Assembly: GCA_963783195.1 (NCBI GenBank)
Contig: CAWAMV010000003.1
Coordinates: forward strand, 186,001-250,000
Source: Croceibacterium_B sp963783195
Lineage (GTDB): Bacteria; Pseudomonadota; Alphaproteobacteria; Sphingomonadales; Sphingomonadaceae
Length of the DNA stretch: 64,000 bases
Direction: 5' to 3'
The notes under the pieces were generated by a model. That model searched no databases, was not told the origin of the DNA, and saw only the letters and a list, made by a program, of their open reading frames with translations. The stretch's first letter is position 1. Each line of letters starts with the position of its first letter. Below are positions 18,279 through 28,707 of this stretch, in pieces. Position numbers and translations under genes: made by a program.

Positions 18279-19010
18279 ATGTTGACCCTCGCCACCGATG
18301 ACGCCGGCGCGCCGGAAATCTTCGCCTCGCTGCAGGGAGAAGGCCCGAGCCAGGGCCGCCCTTGCGCCTTCATCCGTCTCTCGCGCTGCAACCTCGCCTG
18401 CGTCTGGTGCGACACGCCCTACACCTGGCATTTCGAGGGGGACAACCGTCCGCACCGCGGCGGCGAAACCTACGCCCGCGAGGCCAACCAGGTCGCGCTG
18501 TCGGAGGCTGAGGCGGCCGAGCGGATCGCCGCCCTGGGGCAGGACCGCCTCGTCGTCACCGGCGGCGAGCCGCTGATGCAGGGTGCCGCGCTGGCAAGGC
18601 TGCTGGCGCTCCTGCCAGGCGTGCGGGTCGAAGTGGAGACCAACGGCACGGTTGCGCCCCATCCAGCGCTCGACAGCCAGGTCGCGCAGTACAACGTCAG
18701 CCCCAAGCTGCCCCACTCGGGCAATCCGGCCTCGCTCGCCCTCCCGCCAGAGCGCCTCGCCGCCTGGGCCGCCGATCCGCGCGCGGCGTTCAAGTTCGTC
18801 ATTTCCGAGCCGGGCGATGTCGACGAGGTGATCGGGCTGGCCGAGGCTTACGCGATCCCGCGCGAGCGCATCTGGCTGATGGCCGAAGGGACCGATGCCG
18901 CAACCCTCGACGCGCGGGAACGCTGGCTCGGGCCCTTGTGCATCGCAAACGGCTTCACCCTCAGCGACCGCCAGCACATTCGCCTGTTCGGCGACACGCG
19001 CGGAACCTAG
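18279..19010 (+). CDS. queE: 7-carboxy-7-deazaguanine synthase
   Basis: QueE is a radical-SAM enzyme that forms 7-carboxy-7-deazaguanine in queuosine (preQ0) biosynthesis. The iron-sulfur motif is CNLACVWC (C-x3-C-x2-C), preceded by EIFASLQGEGPSQGRPCAFIRLSR. The SAM-binding VVTGGEPLMQ and VEVETNGT motifs follow. I chose ATG 18279 (243 residues), which begins MLTLATDDAGAPEIF; an in-frame ATG at 18255 would add eight residues and cannot be excluded. No other que genes are in the window. The stop overlaps the convergent methyltransferase gene by 4 nt. Confidence 0.92.
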   Translation: MLTLATDDAGAPEIFASLQGEGPSQGRPCAFIRLSRCNLACVWCDTPYTWHFEGDNRPHRGGETYAREANQVALSEAEAAERIAALGQDRLVVTGGEPLMQGAALARLLALLPGVRVEVETNGTVAPHPALDSQVAQYNVSPKLPHSGNPASLALPPERLAAWAADPRAAFKFVISEPGDVDEVIGLAEAYAIPRERIWLMAEGTDAATLDARERWLGPLCIANGFTLSDRQHIRLFGDTRGT

Positions 19011-19741
19011 TTGCGCGCGACGATCGCCACGTAGCCGAGAATGCCGCGATAACCCTCGAGATATCCGGCCCGGTGCTCGCCAGCGATCTGCCGCAGCCGG
19101 GCGGCATCGAACGGGGCATCGGCCGCGATGCCGTCCGCATGGGCCTCCAGCGCGGTGCACCACGCGGTCTCGTAATCGTCCCACTCCTGCGTGGTGGAGA
19201 AATGGACGGCTTCCTCGCGCAGCCCAGCTCGGCCAATTGCGCCGCGAACCTGCCCCAGCGTGGGAATGTCGCCTTCACTCGCGCCCAGGGCGTCAAGCGC
19301 CACCTTCGTCGGCGGGACTTGCCAGAACCCGTCGGAGAACAGCAGGACGCCGCCCGGGGCCAGATGCCGGGCGAGCAGCACGATCGCTTCTTCCGCCCCG
19401 CCGAACGCGTGACAGGCGCCGTTGCACAGGACTGCGTCCCATTGCCCGCCATTGGCGAGGAATTCGGCCGCCGGCGCCTCGACCAGTCGCGCTCCGGGTC
19501 CGAGCTCGTCCCGCGCCCGGGCAAGCGCCGCGCCGGACAGGTCGACGCCGGTCAGCCGGACGCCCCGCCCTGGCACCCGCGCCAGCCATTCGCCCTCGCC
19601 GCAGCCGACGTCGAGCAGCGAAGCTCCCGGAGCAAGTCCAAGGGCATCCAACAGCCGCGCGACAGAAGCATCGGACAGCGGGCAGGCGATCGGATGGTCG
19701 GCATGGGCAAGGAGGGATACAATCTGGCGGTCGATGCTCAT
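19007..19741 (-). CDS. Class I SAM-dependent methyltransferase
   Basis: A 244-residue protein with the Rossmann-fold SAM-binding motif I ASLLDVGCGEGEWLARV (about 40-56), the acidic end of strand 2 in LTGVDLSGAALARARDE, and motif IV near WDAVLCNGACHAF. The substrate cannot be assigned; the TQEWDDYETAWCTALEAHAD region resembles small-molecule methyltransferases of the UbiE/Coq5-like superfamily. It is convergent with queE and divergent from the MATE gene. Confidence 0.86.
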   Translation of the reverse strand: MSIDRQIVSLLAHADHPIACPLSDASVARLLDALGLAPGASLLDVGCGEGEWLARVPGRGVRLTGVDLSGAALARARDELGPGARLVEAPAAEFLANGGQWDAVLCNGACHAFGGAEEAIVLLARHLAPGGVLLFSDGFWQVPPTKVALDALGASEGDIPTLGQVRGAIGRAGLREEAVHFSTTQEWDDYETAWCTALEAHADGIAADAPFDAARLRQIAGEHRAGYLEGYRGILGYVAIVARN

Positions 19742-19859
19742 CCCGGTCGACTACCCACCGCTAAGGACAGTGTCGATCCGTCCCCGCAATTGACATTGTC
19801 CAAAAGGATGCACATCGAGTTCGACATCGCGCGCGGCACGTGAAGGGGCGGATCTGAAC

Positions 19860-21326
19860 ATGAGCGACAAGGGAGCTCCAAAGGGCCCTGCGACCGCGAT
19901 GCGCGGCGACCTGACACAAGGGCCGGTCCTGCGCACGCTGTTGATGTTCGCGGTACCGACCCTGATGTCGAACATTCTCCAGTCGTTGAACGGCACGGTC
20001 AACTCGATCTGGGTCGGGCGGCTGATCGGCGAAGAAGCGCTCGCCGCCACGGCTAACGCCAACATCATCATGTTTCTCGTCTCCAGCCTGGCCTTCGGCT
20101 TCGGCATGGCCGGAACGGTCAAGATCGGGCAGCGCTTCGGCGCGCGCGATATCGACGGTGCCCGCCGGGCGTTCGGGACAGCGGTGGGGTTCTCTGCCGG
20201 GCTGATGGTGGGGATAGCGCTGATCGGCTGGATTGGCGCGCCGGCGCTGCTGTCGGCGCTCAAGACCCCCGGCGCGGCCTATGGCCTCGCATTGACCTAC
20301 CTGCGCCTGCTGTTCATCTCGATGCCCTTCATGATGATTTCGATCATCCTGACGATGGGCCTGCGCGGCACGGGCGATGCGCGCACGCCGCTGATCTTCA
20401 TGGGCGTGACGGTTGCGATCGACGTAATCCTCAACCCGATGCTGATCGCCGGCGTGGGGCCCTTCCCGGAAATGGGCATCGCCGGCTCTGCTACCTCCAC
20501 GATCATAGCAAGCCTCACCTCGTTCGTCGGGATGCTGGTCTACGTCTATGCCAAGGACCTGCCCCTGCGGCTGCGGGGGCGCGAGCTGATCTACCTGCGC
20601 CCGCATCGCGACGAGCTGAAGTTCATCATCGCCAAGGGCCTGCCGATGGGCGCGCAGATGCTGGTGATGAGCGCGGCGGGCATCATCGTTGTCGGGCTGG
20701 TCAACCGCGAGGGCCTGCTGACGACCGCCGCCTATGGCGCGGCGATGCAGTTGTTCACCTATATCCAGATGCCGGCGATGGCGATCGGCGGCGCGGTGTC
20801 CGCCATGGCCGCGCAGTTCATCGGCGCGAGGAAATGGCACCGGCTGGACGAGATCACCAACGCCGGGACCGGCGTGAACCTGCTGATGACCGGGGTGCTG
20901 ACCGCGATTCTGCTCTTGTTCGACCGCCCTGCGCTTGGCCTGTTTCTCGGGCCCGACAGCCCTGCGGTCGAGGTGGCGCGGCACATCCAGTTGCTGGCCA
21001 GCTGGAACTTCGTGCTGTTCGCCCCCGCAATGGTCTATTCGGCCACCATGCGCGCTGGCGGCGCCGTCTGGGTGCCGCTCGGCGTGTTGGCAATCGCGCT
21101 CTACCCCGTTCGGCTGGGGTTCTATTTCCTGACCTACGATTCACTCGGCGGCGATGCGATCTGGTGGTCGTTCCCGGTCGGCGCAGCGGCAGGACTCGCG
21201 CTCAGCTGGGCGGCCTATCGCTACCTGCCGTGGCGACGTCACGCGCTGGCCGAGAGCAGCGACGAGGCGATGGAACAGGCGCATGCCGACGGCCAGCCCG
21301 CCGGGCGCATGATGCCGGAGCTGTAA
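19860..21326 (+). CDS. MATE-family efflux transporter
   Basis: A 488-residue protein with twelve predicted transmembrane helices in two related halves. MATE hallmarks are GPVLRTLLMFAVPTLMSNIL at the start of helix 1 and the ISIILTMGLRGTGDARTPL segment near the half-way loop. The second-half AGIIVVGLVNREG and MAAQFIGARKW segments support the call. The family exports drugs and cationic metabolites using Na+ or H+. The start ATG 19860 has GGGGCGGAT upstream. It is convergent with the HerA-like gene, 6 nt apart. Confidence 0.9.
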   Translation: MSDKGAPKGPATAMRGDLTQGPVLRTLLMFAVPTLMSNILQSLNGTVNSIWVGRLIGEEALAATANANIIMFLVSSLAFGFGMAGTVKIGQRFGARDIDGARRAFGTAVGFSAGLMVGIALIGWIGAPALLSALKTPGAAYGLALTYLRLLFISMPFMMISIILTMGLRGTGDARTPLIFMGVTVAIDVILNPMLIAGVGPFPEMGIAGSATSTIIASLTSFVGMLVYVYAKDLPLRLRGRELIYLRPHRDELKFIIAKGLPMGAQMLVMSAAGIIVVGLVNREGLLTTAAYGAAMQLFTYIQMPAMAIGGAVSAMAAQFIGARKWHRLDEITNAGTGVNLLMTGVLTAILLLFDRPALGLFLGPDSPAVEVARHIQLLASWNFVLFAPAMVYSATMRAGGAVWVPLGVLAIALYPVRLGFYFLTYDSLGGDAIWWSFPVGAAAGLALSWAAYRYLPWRRHALAESSDEAMEQAHADGQPAGRMMPEL

Positions 21327-21332
21327 GAGAGC

Positions 21333-23045
21333 TTACTTGCCCTGCGAGCGCCAGCGCTGGACGGTGCGATAGACCGCATCTTCCTCGCCGCCGGCCCCGC
21401 GCCAAAGTTCGGTGAAGCTGGGATCTTCCGAGGCCGGGCGCTTGACCTCCTCGAGATTGTCGAACGCCACGCGCATCGGGATCGCGACGCCCTCGCCAAC
21501 GATGATGCACTCGCGGTTGCGCAGCGCGGGGATCGAATCGAGGAACCCGCGCGCGCCTTCTGGCATGGCTGCCTTGACGAAGGCTTGGTCGCGGTCGTTG
21601 TTGAGGCGCATCGAGATGATCGTGCCGCACTGCGACAGCACGCCTTCGGCAAGGTCCGAAGGGCGTTGCGTGATAAGGCCGAGCGAAATGCCGTACTTGC
21701 GCCCTTCCTTGGCGATGCGGCTGAGGATACGCCCGACCGAAGAACCGTCGGCGTTCTTCTCGTTGGGCACGTAACGGTGCGCCTCTTCGCAAACCAGCAG
21801 GATCGGCCGGGTCTTTTCCTCACGCCCCCAGATCGCGAAGTCGAACACCATTCGGCTGAGCACCGCGACCACCGTGGAGGTGATGTCCGAAGGCACGCCC
21901 GACACGTCGATGATGGAGATCGGCTTGCCGTTCGAAGGCATGCGGAAGATCTTGGCGATGAACTCGGCCATCGTGTCGCCCACGAGCATCCCGGAGAACA
22001 TGAACTGGTACCGCGGATCGGCCTTCAACTCGTCGATCTTGGTCTTGATGCGCATGAAGGGCGCGCTGCTCGTCGCCTTGTCGAGCTTGCCCATCTCGTC
22101 CGTGATGATCGCCGTCAGATCGCTCAGCAGGTAGGGGATCGGGGAATCCACGGTGATCTTGCCGAGTTGCTCGGCCAGCCGGTTCTTGCCCCGTGCCCTG
22201 AGCAGGCACTTGGCGAGGATGTCGCTGTCTTCCTGCCGGTCATTGCCCGTCGAGGTGAGGAACACCTCGCTGTGTTCCTCGAAGTTCATCAGCCAGTACG
22301 GCATCTGCAGGTTGCTTACGTCGAAGATCGTGCCGGTGTTCTTGAACGCCGCGGAATATTCGCCGTGCGGATCGATCATCAGGATGTGACCGTTGGGCGC
22401 GCTTTCGCAGATGCGATGGAGGATCAGCGCAGCACTGGTCGACTTGCCGGTACCTGTAGAGCCGAGCAGCGCGAAGTGCTTGCCGAGCATGGCGTCGACG
22501 TAGATGCCCGCACGGATGTCGGTCGTGGGATAGACCGTGCCGACCTGGATCGCGTTGCGCCCGTCCGAAGCATAGATCTGGCGCAGGTCGGCGGTCGTCG
22601 CCGGATAGACGAGCGCGCCCGGGATCGGATAGCGTGTCACACCGCGGCGGAACGAGTGGATGCGGCCCGTCAGGCGCTCCTCGTCGCCCTCGCCCATGAA
22701 GTCGATGTTGGCGAGGACGCCCTCGGAGCGGCGATCCTGCTTCTGGTTGCGCACGCTGGCGAGCAGCCAACCGTCGGCGCACTTGATTTTTACCTGGCTG
22801 CCGACCTGCCCGGCAATGGCGATCGAGGGATCCGCATCGCTGGCGCACTCGGTCAGCCGCTGGAGGTCGAGCGCCACCATCGAACCGGCACCGGAAATCT
22901 CGAGCACCACGCCGATGGGCTGCAACGCAGCGTCGCTCGGCGCGGCGGGCGCAGGGCGTCGGTTCGCTGGCGCGGGCGGGGCCCCTGCAGGCAGGCTAGG
23001 TGTCTGAAATGGCTGGCGCGGCATGTCGTTCATGTAAGAACTCAT
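21333..23045 (-). CDS. HerA-like P-loop ATPase
   Basis: A 570-residue hexameric-type ATPase. A Pro/Ala-rich leader covers about residues 1-40. A HerA-type beta-barrel domain (about 45-160) and a RecA-like motor with Walker A LLGSTGTGKSTSAALI follow. Walker B is ILLVCEEAHRYVP, and the downstream GLITQRPSDLAEGVLSQCGT is also typical of the HerA/FtsK group. HerA in archaea and some bacteria pairs with the nuclease NurA in DNA end processing; no NurA gene is visible here. Similar ATPases in anti-phage systems have dedicated partners, and none is apparent. Confidence 0.85.
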   Translation of the reverse strand: MSSYMNDMPRQPFQTPSLPAGAPPAPANRRPAPAAPSDAALQPIGVVLEISGAGSMVALDLQRLTECASDADPSIAIAGQVGSQVKIKCADGWLLASVRNQKQDRRSEGVLANIDFMGEGDEERLTGRIHSFRRGVTRYPIPGALVYPATTADLRQIYASDGRNAIQVGTVYPTTDIRAGIYVDAMLGKHFALLGSTGTGKSTSAALILHRICESAPNGHILMIDPHGEYSAAFKNTGTIFDVSNLQMPYWLMNFEEHSEVFLTSTGNDRQEDSDILAKCLLRARGKNRLAEQLGKITVDSPIPYLLSDLTAIITDEMGKLDKATSSAPFMRIKTKIDELKADPRYQFMFSGMLVGDTMAEFIAKIFRMPSNGKPISIIDVSGVPSDITSTVVAVLSRMVFDFAIWGREEKTRPILLVCEEAHRYVPNEKNADGSSVGRILSRIAKEGRKYGISLGLITQRPSDLAEGVLSQCGTIISMRLNNDRDQAFVKAAMPEGARGFLDSIPALRNRECIIVGEGVAIPMRVAFDNLEEVKRPASEDPSFTELWRGAGGEEDAVYRTVQRWRSQGK

Positions 23046-23106
23046 CGTCTTTTGATCCCGCGCCGGACCTACCCGCTGGAGGTTAAGATCGGGTCAATCG
23101 ACAGGT

Positions 23107-23858
23107 TCAGATGAGGGCGAAGAGCCGCCCTGCCGCCCACCCCATGAAGACCGAGAGCACCACCGCGAGCAGACCGTAGAGAAATGAATCCTGGGTCGAA
23201 AAATCCGCCACGATCTTCTCGAAGCCCAGCTTCTTCACCTCGACCTCGGCTATGGCCGAAGCGACCACCCGTCCGCGGGTGATGGCGAAGGTCTCTGCCG
23301 TGTATCGTCCGGTCTGGACGTTGGAGGGCAGCGCGATGCGCGCCTGATAGAGCACCTGTTCGCTGATGGTCACCCCGCCCGGCTCCTGCTTGAACAGGCC
23401 CGCACGCTCGCGCATCCCGACAAGCCCGGCCGTGAAGCGCGCCTGCTCTTTGGGATCGATCGAGCCGGAAGGCGAAAGTTGCAGGTAATCGAGCCCGAGC
23501 TCGTAGATCGCCGCGGTCCGCTCGTCGACGATCGCATCCACCGGCCGCGAACTGGCGACGGCGAAGAACGAGGGCGCGGAGCGGAACGCCGTGCTGTCGG
23601 CGTTGAGCCATACGCCGAGGATCTTCTGTTTCTCGCGCAGGCGGATTGCCTCGGTCGGCCCCTTGAGGACCACGACGATGTCGTAGTCGCGCCCCGCGCG
23701 GCGCCCGTCGGGCTCCAGGATCGCGCCGTAAAGAAGCAGTTCGGTTCCGGTGAAGCCTTGCCGGACCTGGATCTCATGCTGGCTGACTTCGGGCACCAGG
23801 ATGGGATCGCGCGCACCCGTCAGCGCGAAGAAGAGAAGCAGCGCCGCGAAGATGCGGC

Positions 23859-23862
<4 letters not shown>
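23107..23862 (-). CDS. TIGR02186-type periplasmic membrane protein
   Basis: A 251-residue protein beginning with a signal peptide (GTG start; SRIFAALLLFFALTGARDP). A periplasmic beta-rich domain of about 190 residues follows, then one C-terminal transmembrane helix (GLLAVVLSVFMGWAAGRLF). It matches the TIGR02186 family, which is conserved beside TauE/SafE exporters in alphaproteobacteria. Its function is unproven, and it may act as an accessory subunit. The GTG overlaps the TauE stop (GTGA), so the two are translationally coupled. Confidence 0.83.
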
Positions 23863-24773
<911 letters not shown>

Positions 24774-24819
24774 GCCGCCGCCCTACCGCACACGGGTGGA
24801 GCGTGGAAGGCGAAGGCAG

Positions 24820-25989
24820 CTAGAATCCGGCTGAAAATGTCAGCGCCGGTCCGCTCCCCGGCTCCGCCTCGCCGGCAATCCTCAGCCGGTAGTCCACCGC
24901 GATGCGCGACTGCGCCTCCCCCAGGCGGAAGGAGATCGCCGCGCTGGGCCCGATGTCGAGCCGCGCTGCGCCCTTTTGCGCGCCGCCCCAGGCACCGAGC
25001 CCCGCCCGCAAGGCGCCGTCCTCGCCCAGCCGTGCGAGCTTCCCGTCGACCCGCGCCTGCCCGTCGACGAAGGCAGTCGCCTCGTCGCCGCCGACGTAGC
25101 CGGCCTGGGCATACGCTTCGCCGCGCAGGCCAAGGGGCAGGCGCGCCGGTGCCAGTTCCGTGACTGCGAACGCCGCGGGGCGGATCTTGCGGCCGGCGGC
25201 GCTATCGGTCGCCCGTCCCTCGACCGCCACCCGGACCGGCAGGGACGGAACCGGCCGGAGGGACAGACCAGCCGCGAGTTCGGCCTGCCGGGCGCCCTGC
25301 AGCGACCGCGCGACGCGGGCATAAGCCTGCAGCCTCAGCGCCCCCGGAACGAGCCGATAGCGCACCACCGCCCCGGCCTGGCTGCGGCCGTAGGATGCCG
25401 CCCCCGGTGCGGACGCGATGTTTCCCGACGCTCCGCGCCAGAGCAGCCAGCCATCGGCCGACCAGCGGCTCTCGCTTTCTTTCTTCGCGGCCGCCGGGCT
25501 GCCGAGCAGAGGCCGGTCGGCGACCGCGAGCTGCCGATCCGGCTTGGCCGCCATCCTTGGTCCAGCGTAGAACGCGGCGATCTCTGGCGGCAGCGCCATG
25601 TTCGAGAAGCCTGCGGCGAGCAGCATGTACTGGCCCGCGATACGGCGCATGGACCTCGCGCCCGGCGCAGGGAGCGGCTCGTTCGTGGAGAGCCAGGCCG
25701 GCGGCGGCGCCGCGTACGCCGGATCGGCCGCCAGCGGCACCGGGACCGGCACGAGCGGGCCCCTGGGTGTCATCGTCGCGGCGGCATCGACGGCAGAGCG
25801 GTCGATCTGCGCTTGCGCGGGGGCTGGTGAAGATACGCGATGCTCCCGCTGCGCGAAGGCCGATGGCATCAGGGAAGCCGCCTCGGGAAACGGGGACGTC
25901 CAGAACAGCACGCGCGCGACCGTCCAGCCGCCAAGAATCGTCGCCAGGACCAGCACCGGCTGGCCGCGCAGCGTCGAACGCGCGGTCAC
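24820..25989 (-). CDS. Envelope protein resembling the NfrA C-terminal domain
   Basis: A 389-residue protein with an N-terminal membrane segment (about 9-32, VLVLATILGGWTVARVLFW). A Pro/Ala-rich linker of about 110 residues follows, then a C-terminal region of about 220 residues built from alternating strands with Gly/Ala/Tyr. It ends in DYRLRIAGEAEPGSGPALTF and a terminal Phe. This tail resembles the outer-membrane-like C-terminal part of phage N4 adsorption protein A (NfrA); I make that assignment from memory of the family. The GTG start overlaps the glycosyltransferase stop (GTGA). A full NfrA would be much longer. Confidence 0.5.
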   Translation of the reverse strand: MTARSTLRGQPVLVLATILGGWTVARVLFWTSPFPEAASLMPSAFAQREHRVSSPAPAQAQIDRSAVDAAATMTPRGPLVPVPVPLAADPAYAAPPPAWLSTNEPLPAPGARSMRRIAGQYMLLAAGFSNMALPPEIAAFYAGPRMAAKPDRQLAVADRPLLGSPAAAKKESESRWSADGWLLWRGASGNIASAPGAASYGRSQAGAVVRYRLVPGALRLQAYARVARSLQGARQAELAAGLSLRPVPSLPVRVAVEGRATDSAAGRKIRPAAFAVTELAPARLPLGLRGEAYAQAGYVGGDEATAFVDGQARVDGKLARLGEDGALRAGLGAWGGAQKGAARLDIGPSAAISFRLGEAQSRIAVDYRLRIAGEAEPGSGPALTFSAGF

Positions 25990-27389
25990 GAACGGATCTC
26001 CGCCAGCAGCAGGCGCGTCGGGTGGGCCTCGTGGTGCGTCTTGTCCCACCTGATCCGGCCGCCGAGTAGCGTGCGCAGGTAAGCGATGAACGCGCGTCGG
26101 CCGGCGAGGATCGCTATGACGTTGGCATGCGGCAGGCGAACGAGCGCGCGCAGCCCTTCGCCCACACCGTACTCGCGCGCAGTGAAGGCGAAACGCATGG
26201 CGGCGCGCCAGGCGAAACTTGCCAGGTTGGCCCAAAGCAGTGTCTCGAGTAGCGGGTCCGGCCTCCAGGGATTGGCGTAGCCGGCCAGTCCCGCCGCCCA
26301 CAGGCCCGCCGAAAGCACGAGCACCGCGTAAGCGACGAACAACACCAGCGCGGTCAGCGGACCCCGTCGGTCGCGCAGCCGCATCCACGTCTCGGCCACG
26401 CCTCCGCTCCAGCCGAGGCGGTCCCAGCTTTGCAAGGCAATACCGTGGATCCAGCGCGCTTTTTGCCGCACCGATGCGTGCAGGCTCGCCGGAAAGAATG
26501 CCCGCGTCGCGATGAGCTTTCCGTCATCGCCGCGCACGCGCAGGAACAAGGAGCGGCCACCCGCAGCCTCGATCTTCAGGCCCAGTTCGTAGTCCTCGGT
26601 CAGCGACTCGACGGAGAACGGGCCGTCGTGCCCGGCCTCCCGCGGAATCCGCTGCAGTATTGACCGGCCGAAAGCGCAGCCCACTCCGGCCGCGGGCAAT
26701 CCAGCCCCGAGCGCTGCGCGAACGACCAGCGCCTTGCCGTGCGCTTCGGCGAATTCCTCGCAGTAATGGCTTCCTACGAAGGGGGAATCCGGCTGCGGCT
26801 GCGGCAGGACGGGGAGTTGCACGAAGTCGGCATGGTCCATCGCCGCATCGAGCAGGCCGAGCGCGGCCGGATCGACCACGTCTTCCGCATCGTGCAGCAG
26901 CACCATGCGGAATGTCACCCCGGCCCGGCCTTCGTCCGTTTCCACCGCGGCGTAGAGGCGATTGAGGCAGTCGGCCTTGGTGGTCGGACCATCGCGGTCG
27001 TGAACCACCAGCCGGACGCGGGGGTCGGTGCCGGCGCCCTGCATGATCGCCTGCGCGGTGAGCGGATCGTTGCGGTAGCATCCGGCGTAGATCCGCAGTT
27101 CGCGCTGAGGCCAGGCGGCAAGGGCATGGGCAATGGTCGTGGCGATCACCCACTCTTCGCGCCAGGCAGGGATCAGGACTGCGACCGGGCCTTCGAGCGG
27201 CCGGCCTTCGTGGAATGACCGCTCGATCGACGGTGCGCGCGTCCGCCCCGTGAGCCGCAGCCAGAACCAGACGAAGTCCATCGCCAGCTCGTCGAGCGCG
27301 CCGACGAGAAAGAAGCAGGCTGCAAACAGCAAAAATTCCCGCTCGGCCGCGACCAGCCATTCGAGCGGGGTCCACGCCCCGATCAGCAT
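25986..27389 (-). CDS. NfrB-like membrane glycosyltransferase (GT2)
   Basis: A 467-residue protein with N-terminal membrane segments (about 15-40), a cytoplasmic GT2 domain and further helices after residue 330. GT2 motifs are PVAVLIPAWREEW, the DxD-like LLHDAEDVVDP, the acceptor-site TEDYELG and the processive-type QKARW. The pattern matches NfrB-like synthases that make an envelope polysaccharide in E. coli. The C-terminal c-di-GMP-binding MshEN domain of E. coli NfrB appears absent. The ATG at 27389 gives the best N-terminus (MLIGAWTPLEWLVAAEREF). It is divergent from nhaA. Confidence 0.8.
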   Translation of the reverse strand: MLIGAWTPLEWLVAAEREFLLFAACFFLVGALDELAMDFVWFWLRLTGRTRAPSIERSFHEGRPLEGPVAVLIPAWREEWVIATTIAHALAAWPQRELRIYAGCYRNDPLTAQAIMQGAGTDPRVRLVVHDRDGPTTKADCLNRLYAAVETDEGRAGVTFRMVLLHDAEDVVDPAALGLLDAAMDHADFVQLPVLPQPQPDSPFVGSHYCEEFAEAHGKALVVRAALGAGLPAAGVGCAFGRSILQRIPREAGHDGPFSVESLTEDYELGLKIEAAGGRSLFLRVRGDDGKLIATRAFFPASLHASVRQKARWIHGIALQSWDRLGWSGGVAETWMRLRDRRGPLTALVLFVAYAVLVLSAGLWAAGLAGYANPWRPDPLLETLLWANLASFAWRAAMRFAFTAREYGVGEGLRALVRLPHANVIAILAGRRAFIAYLRTLLGGRIRWDKTHHEAHPTRLLLAEIRS

Positions 27390-27510
27390 CCCCTGATTGC
27401 GCCCCTCGTTATCTTCTAACCCTTTGATAGGTATTGCTACCCAGTTTTCCGCGAAACGCAACGGCCCGGTTTTGCTTGGAACCCGCGCGGCCCTTGGGCA
27501 AAGTCGGCTC

Positions 27511-28701
27511 ATGCCCGTCAAGATGCTCGCACAAGTCGCCGCTCGCCCCTTTCGCACGCTGTTCGGCAGCGACGCCTTCGAGGGCGTGCTGCTGCTGGCC
27601 GTCGCCGGGGCCGCGATGCTGGCGGCGAACTCGCCGTGGTCGGGGGGCTACCACGACCTCTTCCATGGCGAACTGCCGTGGAGCCCCATCCCCAAGCTGT
27701 CGACGGCGCACCTGTGGATCAACGATGCGCTGATGGCAGTGTTCTTCTTCGTCGTCGGCCTGGAGGTGAAGCGAGAGATCATGGAGGGGAACCTGTCCGA
27801 TCCAAGCTCGCTGCGACTGCCGGTCCTGGCGGCGATCCTCGGCATGGCGCTGCCGGCGGCAATCTTTCTCGCTTCGGTCGGCGATGATCCGGTGCTGGAT
27901 CGCGGCTGGGCCATTCCCGCGGCAACCGACATCGCCTTCGCGATGGGCGTGATCGGCCTGCTCGGCAAACGGGTTCCGATGGAACTGCGCCTGTTCCTGC
28001 TGACCGTCGCCATCGTTGACGACATCGGCGCGGTGCTCATCATCGCCTTCGCCTATACCGCCAAGATCAAACTCGCCTGGCTCTTTGCCTCGATCGCTGC
28101 GGCAGGCGTGTTGCTGGTTATCAACTGGCGCGGCGTGGACCGCCTGGCCTGGTATGTAGCGGGTGCCCTCGTCCTGTGGTTCTGCGTCCTCAATTCCGGC
28201 GTTCACGCGACCATCGCCGGGGTCGTCGCTGCCTTTGCGGTGCCGATGCGGCGGGCCGACGGAACGCCGCTGCTCGAAACGCTGGAACACGCACTGGTCG
28301 GGTGGAACGCCTATCTGGTCGTGCCCCTGTTCGGCTTTGCCAACGCGGGGGTGGACTTGCGGGGACTGGGGCTCGAGACATTGCTCGCGCCCCTGCCAAT
28401 GGCGATCGCCGCAGGGCTGGTGATCGGCAAGCAGGTGGGCGTCTTCGGCGCGGTCTTGCTATCGGAAAAGCTCGGTCTCGCGCCGCGGCCCGCCGGGGCG
28501 AGCTGGCTGCAGATATGGGGCCTCTCCGCGATGTGCGGCATCGGCTTCACCATGAGCCTGTTCATCGGAACGATGGCGTTCGGTGCGAATGAAGCGCTTT
28601 ACGAACAGGCAAAGCTGGGTGTTCTGACCGGAACGCTCGTTTCGCTGGTTCTCGGCTACTTGCTGCTGCGAATCGCCCGGCCCGCCACCGTCCCGGCCTG
28701 A
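27511..28701 (+). CDS. nhaA: Na+/H+ antiporter NhaA
   Basis: A 396-residue secondary antiporter with the discontinuous-helix fold. The transport-site acidic residues are in FLLTVAIVDDIGAVLIIAFA (the paired Asp residues), with TDIAFAMGVIGLLG preceding. The conserved MAVFFFVVGLEVKREIMEG and GVHATIAGVVAAFAVP segments are also present. It exports Na+ in exchange for protons at alkaline pH. It is a plus-strand gene ending 6 nt before the end of the convergent nhaD gene, so two unrelated Na+/H+ antiporters sit tail to tail. Confidence 0.97.
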   Translation: MPVKMLAQVAARPFRTLFGSDAFEGVLLLAVAGAAMLAANSPWSGGYHDLFHGELPWSPIPKLSTAHLWINDALMAVFFFVVGLEVKREIMEGNLSDPSSLRLPVLAAILGMALPAAIFLASVGDDPVLDRGWAIPAATDIAFAMGVIGLLGKRVPMELRLFLLTVAIVDDIGAVLIIAFAYTAKIKLAWLFASIAAAGVLLVINWRGVDRLAWYVAGALVLWFCVLNSGVHATIAGVVAAFAVPMRRADGTPLLETLEHALVGWNAYLVVPLFGFANAGVDLRGLGLETLLAPLPMAIAAGLVIGKQVGVFGAVLLSEKLGLAPRPAGASWLQIWGLSAMCGIGFTMSLFIGTMAFGANEALYEQAKLGVLTGTLVSLVLGYLLLRIARPATVPA

Positions 28702-28707
28702 TGGCGG

